This document shows positions 33,454 to 43,606 of a stretch of DNA of 64,000 bases, piece by piece; positions within the stretch are counted from its first letter, which is position 1; every line of letters begins with the position of its first letter. The translations under genes and the position numbers were made by a program. The DNA lies in assembly GCF_003971255.1 (NCBI RefSeq), contig NZ_CP034660.1, positions 4,216,001 through 4,280,000 of the forward strand. The letters run 5' to 3'. The notes beneath the pieces were generated by a model, which had not been told where the DNA came from, ran no database searches, and was given only the letters and a program-made list of their open reading frames with translations. The DNA comes from Colwellia sp. Arc7-635. GTDB taxonomy: Bacteria; Pseudomonadota; Gammaproteobacteria; Enterobacterales; Alteromonadaceae.

Positions 33454-34284
33454 ATGGCAAGCATCGGCAAATACAATACCCTTCCTGTAGTAGCAATTAC
33501 TGATAATGGCGCTTATTTAAATGCGAATGAGTTAGGTGAAATATTATTACCTAATCGTTTCGTTCCTGAAAATTGTCAAGTAGGCAATGAAGTTAAGGTA
33601 TTTATCTATGCCGACACCGCAGATCGCATCGTCGCTACGACCGAAAAACCGTTAGCGGAAGTTGATGAGTTTGTCTCATTAAAAGTCAGCCAAGTTAATA
33701 AAATGGGCGCTTTTCTTGATTGGGGTTTACCGAAAGATTTACTCGTGCCTTATAATCAGCAGCACAGCCCGATGGAAGTAGGTAAGTATTATTTAGTTAG
33801 AATATTTCTTGATTTAAAAACTGACCGCTTAGTGGCTTCTAGTAAACTTGATAAGTTTATTGATATTTGGCCCGCTGAATATCAAAAATGGGATAAAGTA
33901 AAATTAACTATTGCTACAAAAACTGATTTGGGTTTTAAAGCAATTATTAATGACCTGCATTGGGGCTTACTTTACGATAATGAAATATTTAAACCATTAC
34001 GTACCGGAAAAAAAATAACAGGCTATATCAAGCAAGTTCGAGAAGATGGCCGTATTGATTTATCATTAACCCGCTCAGGTGAAGGTAAAGTAAAAGACTT
34101 TAGTGAAAAATTATTAGCTCATATTGCTGAACATGACGGTTTCAGTCCTTTGCATGATAAGAGCGACCCTGAATTGATCAAACGTATCTTGGGTGTCAGT
34201 AAAAAAACCTTTAAGGCAACTGTCGGTAATTTAATGAAAAATGGTAAAATCACCATCGAGTCTAATGGTATTCGTTTAAAGTAA
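33454..34284 (+). CDS. CvfB-like S1 RNA-binding protein
   Basis: 276-residue protein with the CvfB architecture: three successive S1-type domains (about 5-65, 67-130 with VSLKVSQVNKMGAFLDWGLPKDLLVP, and 140-215 with GYIKQVREDGRIDLSL) and a C-terminal winged helix (SDPELIKRILGVSKKTFKATVGNLMKNGKI, 230-265). The E. coli relative is YitL; in Gram-positives CvfB affects virulence and RNA turnover. The gene has a weak ribosome binding site and a striking inverted repeat just upstream. Confidence 0.85.
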   Translation: MASIGKYNTLPVVAITDNGAYLNANELGEILLPNRFVPENCQVGNEVKVFIYADTADRIVATTEKPLAEVDEFVSLKVSQVNKMGAFLDWGLPKDLLVPYNQQHSPMEVGKYYLVRIFLDLKTDRLVASSKLDKFIDIWPAEYQKWDKVKLTIATKTDLGFKAIINDLHWGLLYDNEIFKPLRTGKKITGYIKQVREDGRIDLSLTRSGEGKVKDFSEKLLAHIAEHDGFSPLHDKSDPELIKRILGVSKKTFKATVGNLMKNGKITIESNGIRLK

Positions 34285-34351
34285 TTTTATCCAGTTTAGT
34301 ATTTAAGTCATCTGATATAAAAGCGTAGCTACTTTACCTGTTTGATAATTC

Positions 34352-34407
34352 GCTTATTTCAGTCATAAAAAAAGCCCATATGGGCTTTTTTTATGACTGA
34401 AATAAGC
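34352..34407. terminator. Perfect 56-bp palindrome, bidirectional terminator
   Basis: Two 28-base arms (34352-34379 and 34380-34407) are exact reverse complements with no spacer, centred on GCCCATATGGGC (34374-34385). The core has A7 and T7 tracts flanking the GC stem, the shape of a terminator working on both strands. It sits between the convergent cvfB-like and tldD genes. Confidence 0.95.
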
Positions 34408-34426
34408 ACTTAGTGTTTGCTATTAA

Positions 34427-35875
34427 CTACTGTGTACCGCCAACAGTCATTTCATCAATTTTCAATGTTGGTTGTCCAACACCTACAGGTAAACTCTGAC
34501 CGTCTTTACCGCAAACACCAACACCTGCATCAAGTTTCAAGTCGTTACCGACCATACTTACTTTCTGCATAGCTTCTGGGCCGCTACCAATCAAAGTAGC
34601 ACCTTTAATTGGAGACGTTATTTCGCCGTTTTCAATTAAGTAGGCTTCTGAACTGGTAAAAACGAACTTACCCGAAGTGATATCAACTTGGCCACCAGCA
34701 AAGTTAGGCGCATAAATACCTTTTTTCACTGACTTAATAATATCTTCTGGTTTGTGTTCTCCGGCTAACATATAGGTATTAGTCATACGCGGCATAGGTA
34801 AATGCGCATAAGATTCACGTCTGCCGTTGCCCGTTGGTTTTACACCCATAAGCCCTGCATTATGCTTATCTTGCATGTAACCTTTAAGCACACCCTTTTC
34901 AATAAGCACATTATATTGTCCAGGGGTTCCCTCGTCATCAATACTGACTGAGCCACGACGATTTGCCATCGTGCCATCATCAACAATCGTACAAAGCTCA
35001 GATGCAACTTGTTGACCTACCTTCCCAGAAAATGCTGAAGAGCCTTTACGGTTGAAATCACCTTCTAAACCATGACCAACTGCTTCATGTAATAATACGC
35101 CTGGCCAGCCAGCGCCAAGTACAACAGGTAACAAGCCTGCAGGTGAGTCTATAGCAACTAGGTTAACCAGTGCTTGGCGCACCGCTTCTTCGGCATAGGC
35201 TAAGTAGCGTGGCTTACTGTTTTCTAGTTCAAAAAAGTAACTATAGTCAGTACGAGCACCACCACCTGAACTAGCGCGTTCACGCTTGCCATTTTCTTCA
35301 ACCAAGACGGAACAGTTTAGGCGAACAAGCGGACGAATATCTGTGGCATAAGTACCATCGCTGGCTGCCACCAATATTTTCTCATAAACGCCTGATAAGC
35401 TAACAATAACTTGCTTAACGCGCTTATCAACACTACGTGCATGTGCTTCAACTTCATGCATCAAAGTGATTTTTTGTTCTTGAGGTAAGCTAGCAAGTGG
35501 ATCCATCGCTTGATATTGCGCGGTGTTTTGTTGCATTTTTTTACCATCAAATACTTGTACACGCGCAGATTTCTCAGCTTGAGCAATACCTTTGGCAGCA
35601 TTAGCCGCTTTTTTCAGCGCTAATGGCGTAATATCATCAGAGTAAGCAAAGCCTGTTTTTTCACCCGATATAGCACGTACACCGACACCACGCTCGATGT
35701 TGTAAGAGCCTTCTTTAACGATACCGTCTTCTAACATCCATGATTCATGGCTGCTAGACTGGAAATATAAATCAGCTAAATCTATTTTATGTTGGTAAAT
35801 ACTATCCAACGTATCCATTAGTATACTTTTATCAATTTCACTATTGGCTAAAAGCTCTATCTCAACATTATTCAT
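34427..35875 (-). CDS. tldD: TldD metalloprotease
   Basis: TldD forms a heterodimer with TldE/PmbA that degrades unfolded peptides; in E. coli it matures microcin B17 and degrades CcdA. The 482-residue protein (E. coli 481) has the HExxxH zinc motif in [13 protein letters not shown] and the conserved [12 protein letters not shown] and C-terminal [27 protein letters not shown]. It overlaps the nitrilase-like gene by eight bases and ends the mre-yhdP transcription unit at the palindromic terminator. The pmbA partner is not in this window. Confidence 0.96.
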   Translation of the reverse strand: MNNVEIELLANSEIDKSILMDTLDSIYQHKIDLADLYFQSSSHESWMLEDGIVKEGSYNIERGVGVRAISGEKTGFAYSDDITPLALKKAANAAKGIAQAEKSARVQVFDGKKMQQNTAQYQAMDPLASLPQEQKITLMHEVEAHARSVDKRVKQVIVSLSGVYEKILVAASDGTYATDIRPLVRLNCSVLVEENGKRERASSGGGARTDYSYFFELENSKPRYLAYAEEAVRQALVNLVAIDSPAGLLPVVLGAGWPGVLLHEAVGHGLEGDFNRKGSSAFSGKVGQQVASELCTIVDDGTMANRRGSVSIDDEGTPGQYNVLIEKGVLKGYMQDKHNAGLMGVKPTGNGRRESYAHLPMPRMTNTYMLAGEHKPEDIIKSVKKGIYAPNFAGGQVDITSGKFVFTSSEAYLIENGEITSPIKGATLIGSGPEAMQKVSMVGNDLKLDAGVGVCGKDGQSLPVGVGQPTLKIDEMTVGGTQ

Positions 35876-36722
35876 ACGACATCAACTTATTTTTAAAACG
35901 ATTATGAGTGGCAACAGGCATAGCTTTACGCACGTTGTCTAATTCTTGTTCTTGGTAATCAGCGCAGATCATACCTTTGCCGGTATCTCGCTGAGTCAGT
36001 ATTTCACCCCAAGGGTTAATGATCATACTGTGGCCCCAAGTTTCTCGGCCATTTAAATGCACACCTTCTTGTCCTGCAGCAATAATATACACCTGATTTT
36101 CAATCGCACGTGCTTGTAATAACGTTTGCCAATGTGCTGCACCTGTTACTCGGGTAAAAGCACTGGGAACAGTAATAATTTTAGCGCCTTGTTGGCACAA
36201 CTGTCGAAATAACTCAGGAAAACGCAGGTCATAACAAATTGCTAAACCTACATTAACACCCGCCACATCAACTACGCTAACGTGATCGCCGGCTTTAGCA
36301 TAACGAGATTCACAATAATTTTTTTCACTATCTTGCACTGCAACATCAAACAGGTGAATTTTATCGTAATCTCCCAGTTCTATACCTTCTGGGGAAAAAA
36401 CAAAACAACTATTAGTAAATTTGTCTGGTTGGTTCGATATAACAGGAATGCTACCCGCGACAAGGAAAACATTATAGCGCACTGCAAGCTTGGCAAGTCG
36501 AGTTTTTAATTCATTAGTCTCTCGATTTTTTTGAGCTAACGTCAGTTGTTCTTTATCTTTGCCACCAAAAAACAAACAGCATTCGGGTAAAAGCACCAGT
36601 TGTTGCTGCCCTTGTTCTAAAGTAGCGAGTTGCTGTTCAATATCAGCAAAGTTATCTTCAATATTAGTATTGGAAGACATTTGAATGGCGCAAAGTTGCA
36701 TTTTTTTATTTGTCATTGTCAT
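35868..36722 (-). CDS. Carbon-nitrogen hydrolase (Nit1-type, deaminated glutathione amidase-like)
   Basis: 284-residue nitrilase-superfamily enzyme with the catalytic triad Glu47 ([10 protein letters not shown]), Lys121 ([10 protein letters not shown]) and Cys163 ([12 protein letters not shown]). The sequence is closest in character to the Nit1/YbeM-type amidases, which repair deaminated glutathione. Position between yhdP and tldD is conserved in many gammaproteobacteria. Its ATG overlaps the TAA of yhdP (TAATG) and its end overlaps tldD, so translation is coupled through all three genes. Confidence 0.88.
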   Translation of the reverse strand: MTMTNKKMQLCAIQMSSNTNIEDNFADIEQQLATLEQGQQQLVLLPECCLFFGGKDKEQLTLAQKNRETNELKTRLAKLAVRYNVFLVAGSIPVISNQPDKFTNSCFVFSPEGIELGDYDKIHLFDVAVQDSEKNYCESRYAKAGDHVSVVDVAGVNVGLAICYDLRFPELFRQLCQQGAKIITVPSAFTRVTGAAHWQTLLQARAIENQVYIIAAGQEGVHLNGRETWGHSMIINPWGEILTQRDTGKGMICADYQEQELDNVRKAMPVATHNRFKNKLMSYE

Positions 36723-39700
36723 TAACCGTCAATGTTACCTTCAGCTAGGCTAGTTTTTTTTGGCTCTATCTGTTTTTTTGGTTCTATCTGTTTTTTGGAG
36801 TCAACATTTGGAACCGGAGTTTGCGGAATATTGTCCACTATTTTAGGTGGCGATGAACGACCAACACTGATGTTTTTATTTTTTCGGCTGACCTGCTTAA
36901 ATTTCGGTTCATCTAAACTACCCGTCACTTCAAAATTAATTTCAGCAATGACCGTCGATGTAATGACTTCATCAAGTGCCATTCCCGCTAAAAAAGTAAC
37001 AGGATTCAATGTTGCAATCCAAGCGAGTACTGGCAAGCTAGAGGTCAAATTAGGCTTGTATGACATGCGATAGTCAAGTTCACCACTATTAAGGTTAGTG
37101 TTACCAACAATAGTTAAATCACCTGCGGTGCCCTTCATCATGACATTATCGGTATATGCCACACCATCTTTTACTGTAAAGCTACCTTGTAAGTCGCGAT
37201 AGAACATACCATCGCTAAAAATGTCTCTAAAATCGAAACTAAGCTTGCGAACCAATGATTGTAAACTTAACAAAGATAAAATACGTACTCCTTTGTCATC
37301 TACATCAGCTAAATAACCATCATCAAATTTTGCTGAAAGCTCTCCATCAAATGTAGCCATCACAAAATCATGCGGGCCGCCTTGCCAAGCCGCGTCATAT
37401 TTAACTTGTACGCCACTATCCTTAATAATCGATGCATAACCAACACGTTCTACTTCACGAGCAACATTATCAGTGACGAGCGTACCGATAATGCTAGTTT
37501 GAGAACTACCTGCAGTTTGTTGCCACTTTGCATCAAAAGCTATTTTTGATTTACCACGTTCAGCGATAAAATTATTCAGTAATAAACTGTTTTCAGATGA
37601 GCGTTCAAGACTAAAAGTTACTTTACCAAAATCATAAATACCATATTCACAGCTTGCACACTTAACTTTTAACGGCGGTATATTAGCAAATATCTCGGCA
37701 TTACTAATTGGATCAATAAGAGCCGTTGGCTTTATATCCGTCACATTTTCGACTGCTAAAGTTGGGCTATTACCCTGCGATAATTCCGTAACATTTGCAG
37801 TCACGTCACTGACAACACTCTGTAATTCTTCAATACGTAAACTGTCAATTTTATCAGCTTGGTGAGTTTCATCATCTGCAATGATATTGTCTTTAATTTT
37901 ACTTTTTACAATGGCGCTATTGCTCTTTATATTATCCGTATCGCCTTTATCTTTATCTTTATCGCTATTCAGCGCTTGCTGCGCAACCTTTTTATCCGGG
38001 CCTTTTAAGTGAATAAAGTCAGCGTCAATATCGATACCTTGCAAGTACCAATCGGGATAAAACTTAGCTGAGCCTCTCAACTCTTTAGCATTAACATTGA
38101 GCAACCACCCATCAGCTTTAGGTGTAAAATCAAAATTGACTTGTTGTAGCTCCTCACCATAAACCTTCAAATTAGCGATTTGACCATGCACTTTATTTGG
38201 TGCTGGTAAAATACTATGATCTACAGTGACTGTAGACTCACGAGATGATTCAGAGCGCAATTTTTCAGTTATTTCAGTTGATGTAGTATCAGCGACTACC
38301 GATTTAACCGGCTCAGTTTCCACGGCATTTAAAATATCGATGACCAAGGGCTGCCATTGTTCATATTCCGCTTGTGCTAAATCTGCCGTGATATGAAAGC
38401 CGGTTGTTGGCTGCCACAGCTGCTGTTCACCTAACACCAAGTGTGCCAATGAAAAACGTGTTTTTTGATGATCAAGTAAACCATAAAAGTCGACTTTATC
38501 ACCAACGTCAGCATTGATAGTACTATGGTCTTCATCACCAAAAGCATGAATGTTTACCGTGATTTTTTCATCTTTAGCTTTATTAAATGGAGCAGGTAGC
38601 GCCAAAGCAATATTTTCTAAAGTAGAGGCAACTTGGTAGTCATAAGTGAAGTTTTTGTCACTAATACTAAGTGCTAATAGCCCTTGCCAAGCTAAGTTTC
38701 CTTGGCCATATTTCAATAACTCATTAGGTAATTGTGTTTGCCATTGTGCCTCTTGCCACTTAGCTATGGTTTCAATATTGACACTATAGTGGTCAAATTT
38801 TTGCTGTGTTTTTGCATTAATAGTCAAAGGCAAACCACGCCAGATGAGTTCAACACCAGCAGCTGTTATCAGCTCATTATGATAATCTAAACGGCCATTA
38901 ACCTTGGTAAAGTTCATACGTGGCGCTTGCAGGGCCAAGCGATTATTATTGAAATCAACATGGCCTTTTGCAATAACGGCATCAAGATCATTTAAGGGTA
39001 GGATTAAAGAAAAGTCACCACTAATCGGCTCTGAAATCACCACTTGTTCTAGCGTTGTACCGACGGTATCCTGCATCGGGCTCGCGTTCATTAATGCAGT
39101 AACCCATTGAGCTTGCGTCTGCGAAAAATCAGCATCAACAGTTAATATTTGTCCGTTAGATAAACTAGCGATAGCGGCTTCAACACCGCTAACATCGATA
39201 CCTGACAACGTACCTTCTCGACCAGTAATTAGCATACTGTCGTTAGTAAAGTTGAGGTTAGCAACGAAATTTTCTATCGCTGGCCATTCAGGATCAAATT
39301 TGAATGTGCTTTCAGACAATTCGGCATCTACAACAAAAATACCTTCATTGTTATTAAAAGGAAAACTTTGAAATGGTCCATTAAATAACACTAAAGCCTG
39401 TTTAACTTCACCATCAATAATCGCACCATTTAAGTAGTCGACTAAAGGTTGTCCCATCAACAAGCGGGGGTAAAAATATTCTGCATGTTTTGCTTTGCCA
39501 TCGCTTGCGCTAGCTAATAGCGCCATAGTCACAGGCTGGTCCTCAACACTATTAATTTTAAGATCTGCGTTCAGATTTAAATTTTCTGAGCTGAAATCGA
39601 TATTTTCTACTGATAAGTACCAGCTACGATCAGAAAATTTAGCATTAACCAGAGCCGTTAACTGTGTATAAGGAATAGGATATTTAAAATGTTGATCAAA

Positions 39701-40996
39701 ATCGAGTGCACCGTCAATGGCATTTAATGATATCTGTAACTGCTTATTAGAATAAAGCAATTCACCACTGACATTATCGATACCGGGAATACCGTGACTA
39801 AACTGACTATCCACGTTATTAAACGTCGCAGATATAGCGAGATTGCCAGCAACAGTTTGAAAGTTAATATCTTCGACTCGTCCTTTTGCGGAAAGATCAA
39901 AGAGCATTTTTTCAAGCGGTATATCGTCGAATAATAACGGCGATAATCCTGCAAAACTCGCGAGTTCTATAGCGCTAATATGACCATTAACGTTACCTTT
40001 AACAACAGTGGCTTGTAATGAGATTTTATTGGTTTCAATGCCATTTCGCTTTATGGTTAATGGCGAAGTTACCATGTTAAAATTGAACTCATCAACACTT
40101 TTTATTTTGACATCGCCACCGATAATTTCAAAGGTTTGGGTTTTCCCTGAATGCTGCCAAGTAATAGCATTATCGCCTAGCGCTACCTGAATAGTCTCTG
40201 GCTTACCGGCACTGATATTTAACCATGCATCAAAGTTAATGGCTGAATGTGTATTTGCATCATCTATTGCTAAAATTTTTCCTAGCGAGGGCGTAATGTC
40301 GATTTCATTAGCTTTAAGATAAGCTAGACCGCTCAAACTATCAAATTTCTTACCTTTAAAATCCAATAGCATTTTTAAATTGTTAGAACTTAACCCATCA
40401 ACAATAACGTTACCGTTTGCTCGATGGCGTTCACCATCATTTACCCAGAACATTTCATTAATGGTAAAGGCTCTTTCGCCAGCAACCGTGCGATAAAGTA
40501 AATGACTATCACGAATAGAAAAACGCGATATTTGTTCAAGTAAAATAGTTGAAAGCGAGTCGGTTAAACTATCATCGGTGGTATCATCGGCAATGTCTTC
40601 TGCTGAACTCAGCAAAGCAGTTTGCTCAAATGCCAACTCCGCACCTGAAATAACAAAATTTTCAGTCACTAGTTGTCTTGAGCGTAAGCTCTGCCAAAAA
40701 TCGAGTTCAACCTCTAAATTTTCGATATAGACTTTACTGTTACTATTCGATAAAAGCTTAACTTGGCCGGTGATCAATGTCGGGCCTGATTTTCGCCAAC
40801 CCATACTTAATGAGCCAATGGAGATATTACTGTTATAACTATTGTTAATATAATCTTCGACATTTTGGCGATAATTGTGCGCATAGGGCAAAAATAAGCG
40901 CAATGTACTAATCAACACAGCAAAAACTACTAACAAAATTGCTAATAGTTTATATAGATGCTTTAGCGATTTATTTAATACTGTGACAACAGTCAT
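36722..40996 (-). CDS. yhdP: YhdP-family AsmA-like envelope protein
   Basis: 1424-residue inner-membrane-anchored periplasmic protein. An N-terminal membrane segment (about 12-33, LYKLLAILLVVFAVLISTLRLFLP) is followed by a very long beta-rich AsmA/DUF3971 region. With TamB and YdbH, E. coli YhdP (1266 residues) carries phospholipid to the outer membrane. This version is longer, with a Ser/Asp/Lys-rich insert near 1035-1130. The C-terminus has a short duplicated KKQIEP unit (DNA 36761-36797). Located between rng and the nit gene, as in other gammaproteobacteria. Confidence 0.92.
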   Translation of the reverse strand: MTVVTVLNKSLKHLYKLLAILLVVFAVLISTLRLFLPYAHNYRQNVEDYINNSYNSNISIGSLSMGWRKSGPTLITGQVKLLSNSNSKVYIENLEVELDFWQSLRSRQLVTENFVISGAELAFEQTALLSSAEDIADDTTDDSLTDSLSTILLEQISRFSIRDSHLLYRTVAGERAFTINEMFWVNDGERHRANGNVIVDGLSSNNLKMLLDFKGKKFDSLSGLAYLKANEIDITPSLGKILAIDDANTHSAINFDAWLNISAGKPETIQVALGDNAITWQHSGKTQTFEIIGGDVKIKSVDEFNFNMVTSPLTIKRNGIETNKISLQATVVKGNVNGHISAIELASFAGLSPLLFDDIPLEKMLFDLSAKGRVEDINFQTVAGNLAISATFNNVDSQFSHGIPGIDNVSGELLYSNKQLQISLNAIDGALDFDQHFKYPIPYTQLTALVNAKFSDRSWYLSVENIDFSSENLNLNADLKINSVEDQPVTMALLASASDGKAKHAEYFYPRLLMGQPLVDYLNGAIIDGEVKQALVLFNGPFQSFPFNNNEGIFVVDAELSESTFKFDPEWPAIENFVANLNFTNDSMLITGREGTLSGIDVSGVEAAIASLSNGQILTVDADFSQTQAQWVTALMNASPMQDTVGTTLEQVVISEPISGDFSLILPLNDLDAVIAKGHVDFNNNRLALQAPRMNFTKVNGRLDYHNELITAAGVELIWRGLPLTINAKTQQKFDHYSVNIETIAKWQEAQWQTQLPNELLKYGQGNLAWQGLLALSISDKNFTYDYQVASTLENIALALPAPFNKAKDEKITVNIHAFGDEDHSTINADVGDKVDFYGLLDHQKTRFSLAHLVLGEQQLWQPTTGFHITADLAQAEYEQWQPLVIDILNAVETEPVKSVVADTTSTEITEKLRSESSRESTVTVDHSILPAPNKVHGQIANLKVYGEELQQVNFDFTPKADGWLLNVNAKELRGSAKFYPDWYLQGIDIDADFIHLKGPDKKVAQQALNSDKDKDKGDTDNIKSNSAIVKSKIKDNIIADDETHQADKIDSLRIEELQSVVSDVTANVTELSQGNSPTLAVENVTDIKPTALIDPISNAEIFANIPPLKVKCASCEYGIYDFGKVTFSLERSSENSLLLNNFIAERGKSKIAFDAKWQQTAGSSQTSIIGTLVTDNVAREVERVGYASIIKDSGVQVKYDAAWQGGPHDFVMATFDGELSAKFDDGYLADVDDKGVRILSLLSLQSLVRKLSFDFRDIFSDGMFYRDLQGSFTVKDGVAYTDNVMMKGTAGDLTIVGNTNLNSGELDYRMSYKPNLTSSLPVLAWIATLNPVTFLAGMALDEVITSTVIAEINFEVTGSLDEPKFKQVSRKNKNISVGRSSPPKIVDNIPQTPVPNVDSKKQIEPKKQIEPKKTSLAEGNIDG

Positions 40997-41061
40997 TATC
41001 TTTTAACCAAACCTTCATTCACGCTTACATTTACCTTAATAATTACTATGCCTAGCCATTA

Positions 41062-42525
41062 CTACATCATTACGACATCGAATTGCTCTTGATTATACAT
41101 GCTTTCAGTCTGCACTTTAATCTGCTTACCAATGAATACTTCTAGCTCAGCAAGATTATGATATTCATCGTTCGTTAATGATTCACTCACTGAAGATGAT
41201 GCATAAACAATAAATTTGTCGGTATCGTATGCTCGATTAACCCGGACAATTTCTCGTAAGATTTCAAAGCAAACTGTTTCAACCGTTTTCACATAACCTC
41301 GACCGTGACAAACTTCGCATTCTCCACAGAGAATATGCTCTAAACTTTCACGCGTACGTTTACGGGTCATTTCAACTAAACCAAGAGCCGAAAACCCTGA
41401 CAAGCTGTACTTAACATTATCTTTTGCCATGGCGACATCTAAACTATGTAAAACCCGGCGTTGATGCTCTTTATCACTCATATCAATAAAGTCGACAATA
41501 ATAATACCGCCAAGATTTCTTAATCTCAGTTGTCGTGCGATGGCTTGAGTTGCTTCAATATTGGTATTGAAAATGGTCTCTTCTAAGTTACGATGACCAA
41601 CAAAAGCACCGGTATTTATATCAATGGTAGTCATGGCTTCGGTTTGATCTATGATCAAGTAACCACCTGACTTCAATGTTATTTTTCGATGCAATGAACG
41701 CTGAATCTCGCTTTCAACATCAAACAAATCAAATATGGGTCTTTCGCCAGGATAATACTCCAATACTGACGCCAAATTAGGAACAAATTCAGTAGTAAAT
41801 TCAAGTAATTGTTCGTAAGTTAATTTGGAGTCAACTCGGATACGTTCAAGTGAAACACCGACAAAATCTCGCAGTACACGAAAGGCTAAAGACAAATCTT
41901 GATAAATAGGATCTTTTGTTTGTTTACGCTCTTTGCGCTCGGTAACTTTCGCCCAAACACGACGTAAAAACTCAGCATCATGTTGTAGCTCTTCAATGCT
42001 AGCTCCCTCCGCTGCGGTGCGCACAATGAAGCCATGATCTTTACCGCAATAAGGTGTAACAATTGATTTTAAACGATTGCGCTCTGCCGGATTATCAATA
42101 CGTTGTGATATACCAGCATGAGTAGCATTAGGCATTAGCACTAAAAATCGAGCGGCAACAGTAATATCCGTTGTTAGTCGTGCTCCTTTAGTCCCGAGAG
42201 GATCTTTTACAACTTGTACGACAATATATTGACCTTCATGCACCAAGTTACGAATATCTGGCACCTGTTCACTACTACTTTCTTCTTTTAAAATGAGTTT
42301 TGAATTAATATCCGACGCATGTAAAAAAGCAGCTTTACCTAAGTTAATATCAACAAAAGCCGCTTGCATACCGGGTAACACCCGAATAATTTTACCTAAG
42401 TAAATATTCCCTACCAAACCACGACGAGCCTCGCGCTCAACATGCACCTCTTGTAGTGAACCATTTTCGATTAGTGCTACCCGTGTTTCACTCGGGGTTA
42501 CATTGATAAGTAATTCACCGCTCAT
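41062..42525 (-). CDS. rng: Ribonuclease G
   Basis: Endoribonuclease that matures 16S rRNA 5' ends and turns over mRNA. The 487-residue protein (E. coli 489) has an S1 domain (about 38-125), the 5'-sensor/RNase H-like core and the DNase I-like catalytic part with the metal-binding aspartates in TTIDINTGAFVGHRN and GGIIIVDFIDMSD. The Zn-link cysteines lie in CGECEVCHGRGY. It lacks the long C-terminal scaffold of RNase E, which distinguishes it. Placed between maf and yhdP, the standard order. Confidence 0.96.
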   Translation of the reverse strand: MSGELLINVTPSETRVALIENGSLQEVHVEREARRGLVGNIYLGKIIRVLPGMQAAFVDINLGKAAFLHASDINSKLILKEESSSEQVPDIRNLVHEGQYIVVQVVKDPLGTKGARLTTDITVAARFLVLMPNATHAGISQRIDNPAERNRLKSIVTPYCGKDHGFIVRTAAEGASIEELQHDAEFLRRVWAKVTERKERKQTKDPIYQDLSLAFRVLRDFVGVSLERIRVDSKLTYEQLLEFTTEFVPNLASVLEYYPGERPIFDLFDVESEIQRSLHRKITLKSGGYLIIDQTEAMTTIDINTGAFVGHRNLEETIFNTNIEATQAIARQLRLRNLGGIIIVDFIDMSDKEHQRRVLHSLDVAMAKDNVKYSLSGFSALGLVEMTRKRTRESLEHILCGECEVCHGRGYVKTVETVCFEILREIVRVNRAYDTDKFIVYASSSVSESLTNDEYHNLAELEVFIGKQIKVQTESMYNQEQFDVVMM

Positions 42526-42537
42526 ATTGATTCCTAT

Positions 42538-43125
42538 TTAATCTGGTGTCATTGATGACTTTACGCCGAATGTTGATAACAGCTGAGCTGTTTCATATAA
42601 AGGTAATCCAACTACGGCAGAGTAACTACCGCGAATTTGTTTAACAAACTGACCGGCAATTCCTTGAATGCCGTAAGCTCCTGCTTTATCTTGCGGCTCA
42701 CCTGTTTGCCAATATTGTGTTATTTCTTGTTCGCTAAGTATTTTAAAATCTACTTCTGTACTGACCACAACGACAGCATTACGTTCACCTTTAACTACTG
42801 CAATAGCCGTAATGACCTGATGAGAGTTACCTGACAACATTTTTAACATGGTTAAGCATTCACTAAGCGAGGCTGGCTTACCCAAAATATTTTCGCCAAA
42901 TATCACACTAGTATCTGAGCCCAGTACGACAACATCAGGACCATTTTTTTGTGCTATAACCGCGGCCTTCTCTAGCGCTAAACGCGCAACATATTGCTCA
43001 GGCGTTTCTGTCGGTAATACGCTTTCGTCTATATCAGCTGGTGCACAAGAAAAGTCATAACCGAGCTGTTTTAGGAGTTCTTTGCGACGTGGCGATTGTG
43101 ACGCCAAGATTAAAGTTTTAGGCAT
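42538..43125 (-). CDS. maf: Maf-family nucleotide pyrophosphatase (YhdE type)
   Basis: 195-residue house-cleaning enzyme that hydrolyses dTTP, UTP and modified nucleotides such as m5UTP. Signature motifs present: ASQSPRRKELLKQLG (8-22), SDTSVIFGENILGKP with the catalytic acidic residue, and KAGAYGIQGIAG near 150. The position between mreD and rng matches YhdE of E. coli rather than the YceF paralogue. It begins one base after the mreD-gene stop region upstream and lies 12 bases before rng. Confidence 0.93.
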   Translation of the reverse strand: MPKTLILASQSPRRKELLKQLGYDFSCAPADIDESVLPTETPEQYVARLALEKAAVIAQKNGPDVVVLGSDTSVIFGENILGKPASLSECLTMLKMLSGNSHQVITAIAVVKGERNAVVVVSTEVDFKILSEQEITQYWQTGEPQDKAGAYGIQGIAGQFVKQIRGSYSAVVGLPLYETAQLLSTFGVKSSMTPD

Positions 43126-43126
43126 G

Positions 43127-43606
43127 TTATTTGATTCGAAAGTTTCGTCTTATTTTACGTAATAATAAAAAGGCCCAAGGCCACAATATAATCGTTGTCA
43201 ATACAGGGTATAAATAACTCGGCAAAAACACCGCATCCGTTAAGAAGCGCTGTAGCCAAAACACAATAAGGTGGTATAACGCAGACAAAACACCAACAAT
43301 CAGTGCTTGTTGCCAAATAGAAAAATTACGAATTTTCTGAAAATTACCAGCAATAATGTATACAGAAAGTGCCATTGCTCCTGCATGTACGCCCAATGTT
43401 GAACCAAGTAAAACATCAAGAATAAAACCCATAACCCAAGCAGAGATAACATTAACCCGCGCGGGTAGTGCTAAGCACCAATATAGTAAAACCACCAATA
43501 CCCAGTCAGGACGAAAAGCATCGACACTTAACGGCAATGGCATAATACTCGCCATTAAGGCCACTAAAAATGTCAAAAGAATAATTAAGCGACTGGAAAT
43601 GGTCAT
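43127..43606 (-). CDS. mreD: Rod shape-determining protein MreD
   Basis: 159-residue inner-membrane component of the elongasome with about five hydrophobic segments (ILLTFLVALMASIMPLPLSV; WVLVVLLYWCLALP; VISAWVMGFILDVLLGSTLGVHA; and two more). The typical PDW and GFxxDxLxGxxLG motifs are present (RPDWVLV, MGFILDVLLGSTLG). Its ATG overlaps the TGA of mreC (ATGA). Works with MreB and MreC in lateral wall growth. Confidence 0.95.
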   Translation of the reverse strand: MTISSRLIILLTFLVALMASIMPLPLSVDAFRPDWVLVVLLYWCLALPARVNVISAWVMGFILDVLLGSTLGVHAGAMALSVYIIAGNFQKIRNFSIWQQALIVGVLSALYHLIVFWLQRFLTDAVFLPSYLYPVLTTIILWPWAFLLLRKIRRNFRIK

